A DNA stretch of 64,000 bases from Gordonia polyisoprenivorans (GCF_017654315.1 NZ_CP072203.1:3720001-3784000); one strand, 5' to 3'; counted from the first letter of the stretch, positions 44,712 to 54,927 are shown. The notes: generated by a model not told the origin, from the sequence alone. A program made the numbers and translations.

Positions 44712-46352
44712 ATGGCATTGCTCCTCGGCCCGATCCTGCGGCATGTCGACGCAACGACGGCGTCGGTGTGGGTGCAGACCGATGGTCCCGGCGAGGTCGA
44801 GGTCCTGGGGTCCCGCGCATCGACCTTCGAGGTGGCGGGCTTTCATTACGCGCTGGTCCGCGTGACCGGCCTGACCCCCGACACCACCGTCGCCTACGAG
44901 GTCATCCAGGACGGCGCCACCGTGTGGCCCGAGCCCGGATCGGCGTTTCCGCCCAGCGTCATTCGGACCCGCGGGCCCAACACCACCGGTCGGCTCCGGG
45001 TGATCTTCGGGTCGTGCGGCTATCCACGGACCGGCGTCGCCGACCTCGACGACAAACTCGGTGTCGACGCGCTCGACGCCTATGCCACCGCGATGGCCAC
45101 CCGGCCCACCCCGGAGTGGCCCGACGTGCTGATCCTCCTCGGCGACCAGGTCTACGCCGACGAACTGACCCCGCAGGCACGCGCGCATCTCGCGGGTCGG
45201 CGTCAGGGATCGGTGCGCAGCAAACGCCCGGCGGACGAGGTGGTCAGCTACTCCGAGTACGAGGGCCTGTACCGGCACACCTGGGGCGACCCGGAGATCC
45301 GCTGGATTCTCTCGACCGTGCCCACCGCCATGATTTTCGACGATCACGACATCCGCGACGACTGGAACACCTCGGCCACGTGGCGGGCACAAATGAACGA
45401 CCTCCCGTGGTGGCGCGATCGCATCCGTTCGGGCCTCGCCGCGTACTGGGTGTACCAGCATCTGGGTAACCTGTCCCCCACCGAACTCGACGCCAACCCG
45501 GACTGCCGACGAATCGTCAACTCCGACACCGATATCTGGCCGCTTCTCGTCGATCTCGCCGACCGTGCCGACGCCGACACCGCCGAGGACAAGGGCCTGC
45601 GCTTCAGCTATCGCTGGGATCTCGGTCGCAACCGCCTGATCATGATCGATTCACGCAACGGCCGTGTCCTGACCGGCGACACCCGAAAGATGCTCAGTGA
45701 CAACGAATTCGCGTGGCTCTCCGATCAGGCCACCGACGCGTCCGGCGAGATCGACCATCTCATCCTGGGATCGTCGCTGCCGTGGTTGCTGCCACCGGCG
45801 GTCGCCGATCTGCAATCCATCGACGAGGCGCTCGCCGCCCGGCCGGGACTTCGGGGTCGGCTGGGCGAAAAGATCCGGCAGGCAGCCGATTTCGAGCATT
45901 GGCCGGCGTTCTTCGAGTCCTTCGTCACCCTCAGCGCCCTGATCACCGGACTTGCTCGCGACGGACGACTCGCATCGATCACGGTGCTCTCCGGCGATGT
46001 ACACCACAGCTACGCGGCACGCGCCGAGGTGCCGGTCACCGATGTGGCCGCCACCGAGGCGACGCCGGTGTATCAGCTCGTGTGCTCACCGGTCCACAAT
46101 CATGTTCCGGCATACGTGCGTCCGGTGTTCCGGTTCGGGTGGTCGCGCGGGTTCGCACGCGTCACCCGCGCCTGGGCACGACGACTCGGAGTACCCGAGC
46201 CGCCGCTGCGCTGGAGCGACGAATGCGGTCCGTTGTTCGGCAACACGATCGCGACCCTGACCACCGGCGGCCGGACAGCGACCGTCACCTTCTCCCAACC
46301 CGATGGCGACGGAACGCTGTCCGACGTCGCCGTCCTGCGCCTGACCGATTGA
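44712..46352 (+). CDS. PhoD-like alkaline phosphatase/phosphodiesterase
   Basis: 546 aa from ATG 44712. An N-terminal fibronectin-like domain (GPILRHVDATTASVWVQTDG) is followed by the PhoD metallophosphatase core: VIFGSCGYPR, DVLILLGDQVYADE, MIFDDHDIRDDWN, LILGSSLPWLLPP and SITVLSGDVHHSYAARAE, together supplying the conserved metal-ligand Asp, Asn and His residues. It lacks a signal peptide, unlike secreted PhoD, so it is probably cytosolic. Substrate unknown. Confidence 0.9.
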   Translation: MALLLGPILRHVDATTASVWVQTDGPGEVEVLGSRASTFEVAGFHYALVRVTGLTPDTTVAYEVIQDGATVWPEPGSAFPPSVIRTRGPNTTGRLRVIFGSCGYPRTGVADLDDKLGVDALDAYATAMATRPTPEWPDVLILLGDQVYADELTPQARAHLAGRRQGSVRSKRPADEVVSYSEYEGLYRHTWGDPEIRWILSTVPTAMIFDDHDIRDDWNTSATWRAQMNDLPWWRDRIRSGLAAYWVYQHLGNLSPTELDANPDCRRIVNSDTDIWPLLVDLADRADADTAEDKGLRFSYRWDLGRNRLIMIDSRNGRVLTGDTRKMLSDNEFAWLSDQATDASGEIDHLILGSSLPWLLPPAVADLQSIDEALAARPGLRGRLGEKIRQAADFEHWPAFFESFVTLSALITGLARDGRLASITVLSGDVHHSYAARAEVPVTDVAATEATPVYQLVCSPVHNHVPAYVRPVFRFGWSRGFARVTRAWARRLGVPEPPLRWSDECGPLFGNTIATLTTGGRTATVTFSQPDGDGTLSDVAVLRLTD

Positions 46353-46415
46353 ACGCCCGACCGACTGACCCGGACGGCCGCTTCCCCGGGACCGTCTTGC
46401 TTTGCAGCTCGTGGG

Positions 46416-46928
46416 TCAGTCCCCGATCGCACTCCACGGGGCATAGGCCCACCCCACCAGCTGCCAGGACCCGAGATTGGCGCTCGGCAGGATCTGGATG
46501 TCGGTGCCGTCGCCCCAGCCGGGGGCGAATCCCTGCACGCCGCCACTGAGGTAGTGCCCGTCGCCCATGGAGATGTCGACGTGGCCGCCGTCGGAACCCT
46601 CGGAGAAGACCAGAGCCCCGGGTGGGGCGGGCAGCGTACTGTGGCCCTGCCCGCGAGCGGCCAGCTGATCGTAGAAGGCGATCGCCCCGTTGTGCGGGAT
46701 GGCGTTGGCGGTGGTTCGTCCGTAGGCGGCGTCGACGAAGTCCTCGCACCCGTATTCGCCGAAATCATCGGTGTGCAGCATCGTCGACCCCCGCGCGATC
46801 GCGATGCCGCCGTTGCCGACGTCGACGGCCTGGGACACCACCCCGGCCGGCGTGACGGCGGCGGCGGTACCCGCCGCCAGACAGGTGAGTGCAGCGACGG
46901 ATCCGACGGTGATCAGTAAACGTTTCAT
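46416..46928 (-). CDS. Secreted NlpC/P60-like peptidoglycan hydrolase
   Basis: 170 aa from ATG 46928 with a GAGGAAG site. A signal peptide (MKRLLITVGSVAALTCLAAG, ending AAA-VTP) is followed by a small NlpC/P60-type or CHAP-like domain: GCEDFVDAAYGRTT with the nucleophile Cys, then PPGALVFSEGSDGGHVDISM with the His and GDGHYLSGG. The domain is short for RipA-type enzymes and close to stand-alone mycobacterial secreted forms. Catalysis is likely but not certain. Confidence 0.75.
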   Translation of the reverse strand: MKRLLITVGSVAALTCLAAGTAAAVTPAGVVSQAVDVGNGGIAIARGSTMLHTDDFGEYGCEDFVDAAYGRTTANAIPHNGAIAFYDQLAARGQGHSTLPAPPGALVFSEGSDGGHVDISMGDGHYLSGGVQGFAPGWGDGTDIQILPSANLGSWQLVGWAYAPWSAIGD

Positions 46929-47051
46929 GACTTCCTCGATGTGGACGATCAATCCACATCGACGCTGCCACAACAATTGTCGATTTCAGGGTGCTGACAA
47001 GACACCCACAGCTCACCCGTAGATCACCCAAGGCGAGTGAAACGGACGACA

Positions 47052-47089
47052 CGGCCCCGCCGTCACCGTGACCGGTGAGGGCGGGGCCG
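47052..47089 (-). terminator. Long intrinsic terminator of the carboxylase gene
   Basis: CGGCCCCGCC pairs with GGCGGGGCCG around an inner stem TCACC-GTGACC-GGTGA, one unpaired base each side. It lies 22 bp after the carboxylase stop codon (minus strand) and before the next gene in the same direction, so it separates the two transcripts. Confidence 0.85.
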
Positions 47090-47111
47090 CGGCCTCGAAG
47101 GGGGTGGGCGC

Positions 47112-50100
47112 TCAGGAGGTCGCCATGCGAGCTCCTGCACCGGCCCAGACGGGGTTGCTCTCGATGGCGGCGATGATGCGCGGACGCAGTTCCGCGGCGT
47201 CGATCACCGCGTCGACCGAACCGACCTCGACGGCACGACGGATGCTGTGCACCGAGTCGAACTCGGCCGCGAGTTCGCTGATCTTCTCCGCACGCACCGA
47301 CTGACGGATGTCGGCGAGTTCGGCGTTGATCGCCGGACGGTCGGCACCGGAGGCATGCGCGAGGCGTGCCTCCACCTCACGAACCCGCGCATCGGCGGCC
47401 GTACGCTTGCCGACCTCACCGGCGAACACGACCGCGGCCGCGGGCGCACCACCGAGCACCGACGCGAACGAACCGTCGATCGCGAGCACGGTCATGTTGG
47501 GGTTCAACGCCTTCGAGAACACCACGAACGCGCCGCCGTGGTAGCGCGAGATGACGCAGAAGACGATCGGCCCACGGAAGTTGACGATCGCCCGACCGAT
47601 CTCGGCACCGTATTCCAACTGCAGTTTGCGCATCGATTCCGGCGATCCGTCGAAGCCGGAGAGGTTGGCCAACACCACCAGCGGACGGTTGCCGCTGGCC
47701 ACGTTGATCGCCCGCGCCGCCTTCTTCGACGACTGCGGGAACAACGTGCCCGCGGTGTAGGTGTCAGGCCCATCGGTCGGCTTGTAGCCGCGGCGCTGCA
47801 CCTCGCGGGACTCGATACCCAACAGGCACACCGGGATTCCGCCGAGATGGACGTCGCAGACCACGGCGGTCTCGGCGTCGGCCATCCCCGCCCACCGCTC
47901 GAGGACGGCCTGATCCTGGTCGGCGACGGCCCGCATCACGGTCCGAATGTCGAAGGGCTTCTTGCGATCCGGGTTGTGGGCGGACGAGAAGATCTGCCCA
48001 ACCGTGGTGAAGTCGCTGCCGGACAACACATGTGGGTAATCGGAGATGTCGCGGGCGACCGGATCGGAGGATTCGGCACGCCGCGGCGTCTGCTCGCCGG
48101 GAACGATGTAGGTGTGGTCGTAGTGCGACATCAGCACATCGCGCGCCGAGACGAGATTGGGCGCCCAGTACTGAGCCTGGCCGTTGGGGCCCATCACCCG
48201 GTCGTAACCGCCGATACCGAAGTTGTCCTCCGCCGACACGCCGCCGGAAAAGTCCAGGGACTGCTTGCCGGTCAACACCATCGCCGAATCCGGGGTCATC
48301 ACCAGGATGCCCTTGGTGTGCATCAGCATCGTCGACTCGGCATTCCAGTACGGCTGCGCACCGACGTTGATGCCGGCGACCACGATGTTGATCTCGCCGC
48401 CCGCCTGGGTGAACTCGACGACCCGCTTGAGCGCTCGAGCGACCCAGTCCATGTTCTCGGTACCTGAGTCCATCGAGATCCGGGCACCCGAGGACAACGC
48501 GTACCACTCGAGCGGCACCTGCATCGACTCGGCGAGGTCCAGGGCCGCGATGACCCGGGCGCACTCCGGTTCGGAGAGGGCACCGAGCGATTTCGTCGGA
48601 TCACCGAGCAGCACCACCCGGGTCACGCCCTGCGGGTACTTGTCGGTGGGCGTGGTGATCACGCCGGCAACGATCGCCGCGGAGTTGCGGCCCCTGGGCC
48701 GGTCCACCGGCACCAGTCGTTGCTCGTCGTCGAGGTCGTACTCGTCGAAGGACCCGAGTAATCCCACCAGCTCGTAGGGGTAGACGGTGTTGCGGCGCGC
48801 AGCGCGCAACACCTTCTGCCGGAACGCGTCGACCGGTTCGATCGGCTCATCGGACAGCTCACCGACGATCACGTCGAAGCCGCCTGCGGCGTTCACCGCG
48901 AACCGGACAGCGACCTTCGTCAGCTCGCCGGTCTCGCGATCACGCTGGCGCGCGATCAGCAGGACCTCTTCGAGTCCCACCCCGGCGGCGGTGCCGCGGA
49001 TGTGGTCGGCGATGGTCTGCAGGTTGTCGCGGGCACCGTCGATCGGCGGCCAGACGTACATGACGATGCGGTTGGTGGTCGAGGTCAGGTTGGACCGGCG
49101 TTGCGCACGGCGGATCGAGTCGACGCACGACGAGAGGATGCTCTCGGCACGGGGCAGCGTCAGCAGTTTGCCGTCGGTCTCGCGCAGCGCGGTGAGGTCG
49201 CGCACCTGGGCGAAGGCGATGAGCCGCTCGTCGGACGGATTCTCCTTGGCCACACAGTGGAACAGGTAGACCTCTTCGTCGTCCGCCGACGGCAGACGAG
49301 TGAGGTCGAACTTGCGCAGCCGCTCCATCTGCATCCGCTGGGCGATGTACGGGTGCAGCCCGCGGATGAGACGCTCCTCGACCATGCCCGTCGACGACGG
49401 CCGGAACGTGAAGTGGTGATGCATGAGTGCCTCGTTGCTGCCGGCCACCGCGATGGTGAGCCGGTGCACCTGCTGCGGCAGTGAGGCCGCGGAGATGCGC
49501 TCGTGCAATGCATCGGCCATGGCATCGAAATCGCCGGGCTGCTCCTCCCACGAGAGGTAGACGTCGGCGTCGACCGAGGCCACCCCGCGCGCCATCTCGG
49601 CGAGACCACCGAGGACCGTGTCGAGTTCGTCGAACCGGACCGCGGCCGAGACCAGGCTCAGGCCATTGCGCTCGGCGATGACGAAGCTCGCACCGCCGAA
49701 CTCCTGCACACGGACGTCGCGCAGTCCCTTGTTGCCGTAATAGCGGCGGGTCAGCACCTCGAGCATGACCGTGTTGTCGGCGATCCCGCGCACCATCCGC
49801 TGGCCGAGCAGACGGACGAGCGGCTCGGTGGAGCGGACCATGTCGGCGATGTGCTCGTCACGGTCGGCGGCCTCGGGATTGGCGTCGAGGTAACGCAGGT
49901 GTTCGCGCAGCTCCCCGTACACCCGGGCCCGGTTGCGACGCAGCAGCGGCTGGCCGTACCAGGAGTAGACGACGCCGCGGGCGAGGTCGGCGATCGCCGG
50001 GAAACGCAGCTGCGTCGCGGAGACGAGCTTGTCGAGGGCAACCCCGACGCGGTCCTGCAGTTCCTCGCGCGGGGTGGGCTCGCCGAGCCACTCGCGCAAC

Positions 50101-52604
50101 AGGGTCGAGACCGAGGTGACCGAGTCCGACGGATTCTGCAGGGCCAGGAACACGCGGAACACCGCGGCCTCGAGTTCGGGGGTCCGGTCGAGATCGGTGA
50201 CCCCGTAGTGCGCGAGCGCCCGGCTCAGCTGATCGTGGAACGACTGCGGGAGTCCGTCGCGTTCGACGTCGAGGCTCTGCAGATAGGTGTGGAAGTTCTC
50301 ACGCGCGCTGTGGACATGCTCGACGCCCATCTGGTCCTCGGACGGACGGTTCTGGCTCAGCTCGGCGAGATCGGCGAACACGGTGATCAGTTCGAGCTCG
50401 TCGGACAGCGGCCGGCGACCGGACTCGATGACCGCGTGCCGGACCGCCAGATAGTCGTCGAGCAGCCGCGTCCGATCGTGCGGATCGACGTCGTAGCCGA
50501 GTAGTTGGCTGCGCAGGTCTTCGAGGGTGCGGGTCGAGCGTTCGTGCGGCTCGATGTCGGTGGGCATCGACGGCAACTCGAGTTCGACGCCCTCGGTGGC
50601 CTCCTCGGCCGCATCCGCGTCATCGTCGTCGGCGAGGGGTTCCAGGCGCATCAACGCCGCGCCGGTCTCGACCTGGGTGCCGACGGAGACGACACACTCC
50701 TTGAGCCGCGAACGGACCGGCGCCCGCAGCACCGTCTCCATCTTCATGCTCTCGAGCACCAGCACCGGGGCGCCGGCCTCGACCTCGTCACCGACCTCCA
50801 GCGGCGTCGCAACGACCAGCGCGGGAGCGGGCGAACGCACCACGCCGCCCTCGTCGCGGCTGACGCGGTGGGTCACGCCGTCGACGTCGACGAGGTGCAC
50901 CGGGCCGTGGGTGTCGGTGATCAAGCGATAGCGAACGTGGTTGATGACCAGTTGCGCGGCGTGCTCGTCGAACCGTTCCAGGTCGACGTCGGCGCTGTAG
51001 GTCTGGTCGCCGGATTCGATGCCGACGCGGAATCGGTGCGCACCGATCCGTGCCACGCGCACCCGGTAGGTCGCCCCGCGCAGTTTCAGATCCAACGGTC
51101 GGCCGCTGTCGTGCTGCACCTGCGGGCGACCACCCGAGGCCGTCGACAGCAGGCGACGGCGCTCGACAAGTTCCTCTTCCTCGTAGGCGTCGATCGCGGC
51201 CGCTGCCAGCGCGATCGCCGAATGCCGATGAGCGACGAGGCCGCCCTCGGCGCGCACGCGGTCGATCCAGCCGGTGTCGGCGCTGCCGTCGATCACCTCG
51301 GGCTGATTCAGCAGCTCGAGGACGAAGCTCTTGTTGGTGGCGCCGCCCTCGATGATGACGCGGGTCTCGGTCATCGCCCGGCGCAGTCGGCCGAGGGCCT
51401 CGTCGCGGTCGCGGCCGTACGCGATGATCTTGGCGATCATGGAGTCGAAATCGGCGGGGATGGTGTCTCCGGCGCTCACACCGGTGTCGACGCGGATGCC
51501 CGGGCCCGCCGGCAGTTCGAGGCGCGCGATCCGGCCCGGCGCGGGCGCGAAGTCGCGGTCGGGATCCTCGGCGTTGAGCCGCGCCTCGATCGCGTGACCA
51601 CGCTCGGCGGGCGGCTCCCCCTCCAGCTTGTTGCCGGAGGCGACGTGCAATTGCGCCCGGACGAGATCGAAGCCGGTGGTGGTCTCGGTGATCGGGTGCT
51701 CGACCTGCAGTCGGGTGTTGACCTCGAGGAAGGCGAACAGCTTCTCACCGGGGTGATAGAGGAATTCCACCGTCGCCGCACCGCAGTACCCGACGGCTAC
51801 GGCGAGTCGCTCGGCCGAGGCCTTGAGCTCGGCGACCTGCTCGGGCGACAGCACAGGCGACGCCGACTCCTCGATGATCTTCTGGTTGCGACGCTGCACC
51901 GAGCAGTCGCGCACGCCGAGCGCCCACGCGGTGCCCTGGCCGTCGGCGATCACCTGGACCTCGACGTGACGAGCGCCGGTCACCAGACGTTCGAGGAAGA
52001 CCACACCGCTGCCGAAGGCGCGGGCGGCCTCGTCGCGGGTGCGGGCGTACGCGTCGCGCAGGTCCTCGTCGTTGGTGATGACGCGGATGCCGCGACCACC
52101 GCCGCCTGCGGTCGCCTTGAGCATGAGCGGATAGCCGATGTCGGCCGCCGCGGTGACCGCCTCCTCGACGCTGTCGACCGCACCGCGGCTCCACGGGGCG
52201 ACGGGCACACCGACCTCTTCGGCGATGAGCTTGGCGCCGATCTTGTCACCGAGCTTGCGCATGGCCTCGGCCGACGGGCCGATGAAGGTGACGCCGATCC
52301 GGTCGCACAGTTCGGCGAACAGCGGGTCCTCGGCCACGAATCCCCAGCCGACCCACGCCGCGTCGGCGCCGGTCTCGAGCAGTGCGCGCTCGAGCACCTT
52401 GAGGTTCAGGTACGGGCGCTCGGCCGCCGGGCCGAGGTCGTAGGCGATGTCGGCCTCACGGACGAAGGTCGCGTTGCGATCCACATCGGTGTGCAGTGCG
52501 ACGACCTCTATCGACTGTCCTGTTTCTGCGCACAGGCCCCGAACGGCGTGAATGAGACGGACGGCCGACTCACCACGGTTCACGATGGCAATGCGAGTGA
52601 ACAT
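47112..52604 (-). CDS. Fused acyl-CoA carboxylase (BC-BCCP-CT single chain)
   Basis: About 1830 aa from ATG 52604 (MFTRIAIVNRGESAVRLIHA), preceded by GAGGAG. The N-terminal biotin carboxylase has the ATP-grasp region GGGGRGIRV, EVQVIADGQG and FLEVNTRLQVEHPITE. The biotin site VLESMKMET is near residue 618. A long central domain precedes the carboxyltransferase, seen as FGIGGYDRVMGPNGQAQYW and, later, SGFDGSPESMRKLQLEYGAE and VFCVISRYHGGAFVVF. Normally these activities are on AccA and AccD subunits; a single-chain form occurs in Corynebacteriales. It should carboxylate acetyl-CoA or another acyl-CoA for lipid synthesis or catabolism. Substrate not determined. Confidence 0.93.
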   Translation of the reverse strand: MFTRIAIVNRGESAVRLIHAVRGLCAETGQSIEVVALHTDVDRNATFVREADIAYDLGPAAERPYLNLKVLERALLETGADAAWVGWGFVAEDPLFAELCDRIGVTFIGPSAEAMRKLGDKIGAKLIAEEVGVPVAPWSRGAVDSVEEAVTAAADIGYPLMLKATAGGGGRGIRVITNDEDLRDAYARTRDEAARAFGSGVVFLERLVTGARHVEVQVIADGQGTAWALGVRDCSVQRRNQKIIEESASPVLSPEQVAELKASAERLAVAVGYCGAATVEFLYHPGEKLFAFLEVNTRLQVEHPITETTTGFDLVRAQLHVASGNKLEGEPPAERGHAIEARLNAEDPDRDFAPAPGRIARLELPAGPGIRVDTGVSAGDTIPADFDSMIAKIIAYGRDRDEALGRLRRAMTETRVIIEGGATNKSFVLELLNQPEVIDGSADTGWIDRVRAEGGLVAHRHSAIALAAAAIDAYEEEELVERRRLLSTASGGRPQVQHDSGRPLDLKLRGATYRVRVARIGAHRFRVGIESGDQTYSADVDLERFDEHAAQLVINHVRYRLITDTHGPVHLVDVDGVTHRVSRDEGGVVRSPAPALVVATPLEVGDEVEAGAPVLVLESMKMETVLRAPVRSRLKECVVSVGTQVETGAALMRLEPLADDDDADAAEEATEGVELELPSMPTDIEPHERSTRTLEDLRSQLLGYDVDPHDRTRLLDDYLAVRHAVIESGRRPLSDELELITVFADLAELSQNRPSEDQMGVEHVHSARENFHTYLQSLDVERDGLPQSFHDQLSRALAHYGVTDLDRTPELEAAVFRVFLALQNPSDSVTSVSTLLREWLGEPTPREELQDRVGVALDKLVSATQLRFPAIADLARGVVYSWYGQPLLRRNRARVYGELREHLRYLDANPEAADRDEHIADMVRSTEPLVRLLGQRMVRGIADNTVMLEVLTRRYYGNKGLRDVRVQEFGGASFVIAERNGLSLVSAAVRFDELDTVLGGLAEMARGVASVDADVYLSWEEQPGDFDAMADALHERISAASLPQQVHRLTIAVAGSNEALMHHHFTFRPSSTGMVEERLIRGLHPYIAQRMQMERLRKFDLTRLPSADDEEVYLFHCVAKENPSDERLIAFAQVRDLTALRETDGKLLTLPRAESILSSCVDSIRRAQRRSNLTSTTNRIVMYVWPPIDGARDNLQTIADHIRGTAAGVGLEEVLLIARQRDRETGELTKVAVRFAVNAAGGFDVIVGELSDEPIEPVDAFRQKVLRAARRNTVYPYELVGLLGSFDEYDLDDEQRLVPVDRPRGRNSAAIVAGVITTPTDKYPQGVTRVVLLGDPTKSLGALSEPECARVIAALDLAESMQVPLEWYALSSGARISMDSGTENMDWVARALKRVVEFTQAGGEINIVVAGINVGAQPYWNAESTMLMHTKGILVMTPDSAMVLTGKQSLDFSGGVSAEDNFGIGGYDRVMGPNGQAQYWAPNLVSARDVLMSHYDHTYIVPGEQTPRRAESSDPVARDISDYPHVLSGSDFTTVGQIFSSAHNPDRKKPFDIRTVMRAVADQDQAVLERWAGMADAETAVVCDVHLGGIPVCLLGIESREVQRRGYKPTDGPDTYTAGTLFPQSSKKAARAINVASGNRPLVVLANLSGFDGSPESMRKLQLEYGAEIGRAIVNFRGPIVFCVISRYHGGAFVVFSKALNPNMTVLAIDGSFASVLGGAPAAAVVFAGEVGKRTAADARVREVEARLAHASGADRPAINAELADIRQSVRAEKISELAAEFDSVHSIRRAVEVGSVDAVIDAAELRPRIIAAIESNPVWAGAGARMATS

Positions 52605-52913
52605 CACCGACTCCTCATCTTTTGTCATACCCAACGATTGTCCGCGCGCGGGGCGCGGATGCGGCCACGATCGTCCCCACCCAAATGGCGCGGGGTGGAT
52701 CCGGCGGGCGCTGTGAACGCGCCGACAACCGATCGGGGACGATTCTTACGAATGATTTCGCTACGCGCGAGTACGTACCCGACACACCGAGAAGATCACA
52801 CCGATTCGCGGACCCCGGATCCATGTGTTCGCGAGCGCGTAACTGCGACAACGGATGTTGATTTACCCGCCGGTAAGCACGCCTGCGGAGCACTGCGTTC
52901 TCGCCGTCACTCG
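52605..52913. other. Intergenic gap
   Basis: Contains the carboxylase ribosome-binding region and presumably its promoter. I see no gene or strong hairpin. Confidence 0.5.
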
Positions 52914-53459
52914 TCACCGGAGATGGTCCACCTCGATCGTCACGGTCACCTCGTCGGCAACCTTGAGTGCACCCATCATCAGCGCGTACGGCTTGATCCC
53001 GAAGTCGGTCTGCACCAGCGATGTCTCGGTGGTGATGTGCCACCGGCCCGAGGCGTCGCTGACCGTCAGCTCCACTGGGTGAGGACGACTGCGACCGAGG
53101 ATGCACACCGCACCCTCCACGCGATAACCGTTGTCGGACTTGATGATCGAGCTGGACTCGTATTCGATTTCACGAAACTTGCCCGCCTTGAGCGATTTCA
53201 GGGCGTTGACCCTCGCCACCGCACGTTCCGGACCCGACATCGGCGTGACCCCACCCCCGCCGGAGCGGACCTGCAACGAATCGACGACGACCCGCGCGGT
53301 CAGCGAGTCCGGCTCGGTGCCGGCCCACCGCACCTGCGCGGTCCATTCGGTCATCTCGATCGCCAGTCGGTGACCGGTGCGCGCGGCCGGACCCGTCACG
53401 TCGGTGCGCACCGTCACCGTCCCATCGGCGGCCGACAGCTCCCACGTCGTCGAAACCAT
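52914..53459 (-). CDS. YceI-family protein
   Basis: 181 aa from ATG 53459 (MVSTTWELSAADGTVTVRTD). The YceI lipocalin-like barrel is recognisable from TGPAARTGHRLAIEMTEW, LTARVVVDSLQVRSGGGG, and a KFREIEYESSSIIKSDNGYR strand, ending FGIKPYALMMGALKVADEVT. No signal peptide is seen with this start. YceI proteins bind isoprenoid-like lipids. The longer frame to 53570 is not supported. Confidence 0.88.
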   Translation of the reverse strand: MVSTTWELSAADGTVTVRTDVTGPAARTGHRLAIEMTEWTAQVRWAGTEPDSLTARVVVDSLQVRSGGGGVTPMSGPERAVARVNALKSLKAGKFREIEYESSSIIKSDNGYRVEGAVCILGRSRPHPVELTVSDASGRWHITTETSLVQTDFGIKPYALMMGALKVADEVTVTIEVDHLR

Positions 53460-53529
53460 GACCGCGACTCTAGTCGGCCGAGCTGCCATCGACGGCGACC
53501 TGAGGAAGATACCCGGGCACGGCGCGGAC

Positions 53530-54492
53530 TCACACCGGCATCGGCAGGAGCCGTGGCACCACCCGCACACAGGCCACCATCCCGAGGACCTCGACGAGCG
53601 TCTGGGTCACCACGACAACCGCGGCCGCCTCGAACCCCGCCGGCAGGGCCAACGCCAGCGGAAGGACCACCAGCGAATTGCGCGTCACGCCGCTGAACAT
53701 CACCGCCCGGCCGGCCGGAACGTCGAGACGCGCCCATCGGGCGATGACGAGCCCGACACACGGCATCACCACGACAAAGGCCACGTAGAACGGAACACTG
53801 GCGAGCACCGCACCCGCGGCGTCACCGACCGTTGGGATCTGCGAGGCGACGACCACGGCGAGCACGAGCATCATCAGCGGGACCATCGTCGTCGACACCG
53901 CCTCCGAAAAACGTTGCCCCCGAGGATGTCCCGACCGAGAATATCCCGACGACCACCATTGTGTGGCCCAGGCGAGTCCGAGCGGGACGACGATCAACGT
54001 GCCAAACGCCACGAGGAACGGCTCCACATCGACCACCGCAGCGAGATCGGCGCCCAGGAATGTCATCAAGAACAGTGGCAACGACACCATCTGCACGAGG
54101 AGCAGCAGGGGCGTCGACACCAGGAGTCTGCGTCGGTCGCCACCGGCCAGGCCGGTGAAGACGATGACGTAATCAATGCACGGACACAGGAGCACGAGCA
54201 GCATCCCGATGCGGATCGCCTCGTTGCCCGGCAGAAACGGAAACATCGCACCCACGACCAGCGGGACGGCGACGAAATTGACGACGAGCACCGCACCGAG
54301 AAATCGGAGATCACGCAGTGCTGCGATCACCCCGCTCGCGGGAACCTGCAGAAAGGTGACGTAGAGCAGGGCCGCCAGCGCAGGGGTGACCAGGTGGGTG
54401 AGCCCAGGAGCGAGGCCGGGCGCACCGACGCCGATCACTCCCCCGACGATCAACGCGAGGAGATACAGCGGAACCTGACGGTGTTCCATCAC
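53530..54492 (-). CDS. Acr3/BASS-family transporter
   Basis: 320 aa with about ten membrane segments. LLCPCIDYVIVFTGLAGGDR matches the Acr3 helix-4 region, including a Cys where arsenite permeases have their essential one; SGVTRNSLVVLPLALALPAG is the helix-9 motif (TRNS) shared by Acr3 and bile acid:sodium symporters. Together they favour an Acr3-like anion or metalloid exporter. It lies next to an ArsR-type gene on the same strand, 30 bp downstream of it, which supports a metal(loid)-resistance role. Confidence 0.82.
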   Translation of the reverse strand: MMEHRQVPLYLLALIVGGVIGVGAPGLAPGLTHLVTPALAALLYVTFLQVPASGVIAALRDLRFLGAVLVVNFVAVPLVVGAMFPFLPGNEAIRIGMLLVLLCPCIDYVIVFTGLAGGDRRRLLVSTPLLLLVQMVSLPLFLMTFLGADLAAVVDVEPFLVAFGTLIVVPLGLAWATQWWSSGYSRSGHPRGQRFSEAVSTTMVPLMMLVLAVVVASQIPTVGDAAGAVLASVPFYVAFVVVMPCVGLVIARWARLDVPAGRAVMFSGVTRNSLVVLPLALALPAGFEAAAVVVVTQTLVEVLGMVACVRVVPRLLPMPV

Positions 54493-54522
54493 AACCAGAG
54501 TTCCATCACAAGCGCCGCGGCG

Positions 54523-54882
54523 TTATGTGAGATCGCGCGATCCGCGGTCACCGAGATGCAGATGCTCGATGTGATAGACCGCCTCGTCGAGGAGTGCGGC
54601 GACATGGGAGTCATAGAGGCTGTAGACCACGCTGCGACCCTGACGCTCACCCACCACGAGCCCCAGCGCGCGGAGCAGGCGCAGCTGATGCGACACGGCG
54701 GGCTGTTCCATGTTGACCGCTTCGGCGAGTTCGGTCACCGCACAGGGTCCCTTGCGCAGCCGCGTCAAGATCATCAGCCGATTCGGGGATGCCAGGGCCT
54801 GCAACGTCTCGGCGACCGTTGCCGCCGCAGCGGCGTCGAGTTCGGCCGCAGGGGTCGATCGGCCCTGGACTCCGTGTCCCAT
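54523..54882 (-). CDS. ArsR/SmtB-family metal-sensing repressor
   Basis: 119 aa from ATG 54882 (MGHGVQGRSTPAAELDAAAA). Winged-helix domain: LASPNRLMILTRLRKGPCAV, MEQPAVSHQLRLLRALGLVV, GRSVVYSLYDSHVAALLDEA. The C-terminal helix carries YDSHVAALLDEAVYHIEHLH, an Asp/His arrangement typical of alpha-5 metal sites (CzrA, NmtR: Zn, Co, Ni). It controls the divergent P1B ATPase and probably the transporter gene downstream. Confidence 0.9.
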   Translation of the reverse strand: MGHGVQGRSTPAAELDAAAAATVAETLQALASPNRLMILTRLRKGPCAVTELAEAVNMEQPAVSHQLRLLRALGLVVGERQGRSVVYSLYDSHVAALLDEAVYHIEHLHLGDRGSRDLT

Positions 54883-54909
54883 GGACCACATTCAACCATG
54901 GGCGCATTA

Positions 54910-54927
54910 CATGTACATATCTACATG
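54910..54927. promoter_or_regulatory. ArsR operator in the metal-resistance promoter
   Basis: CATGTA-CATATC-TACATG is a perfect 6-bp inverted repeat with a 6-bp spacer, within the AT-rich 60 bp between the divergent ArsR and ATPase genes. AT-rich palindromes of this kind are the usual ArsR/SmtB sites. Confidence 0.7.

Noticed and set aside
50505..53696. 1063-aa plus-strand frame
   Set aside because: Antisense to the fused carboxylase; His/Arg/Gly-rich composition typical of high-GC shadows.
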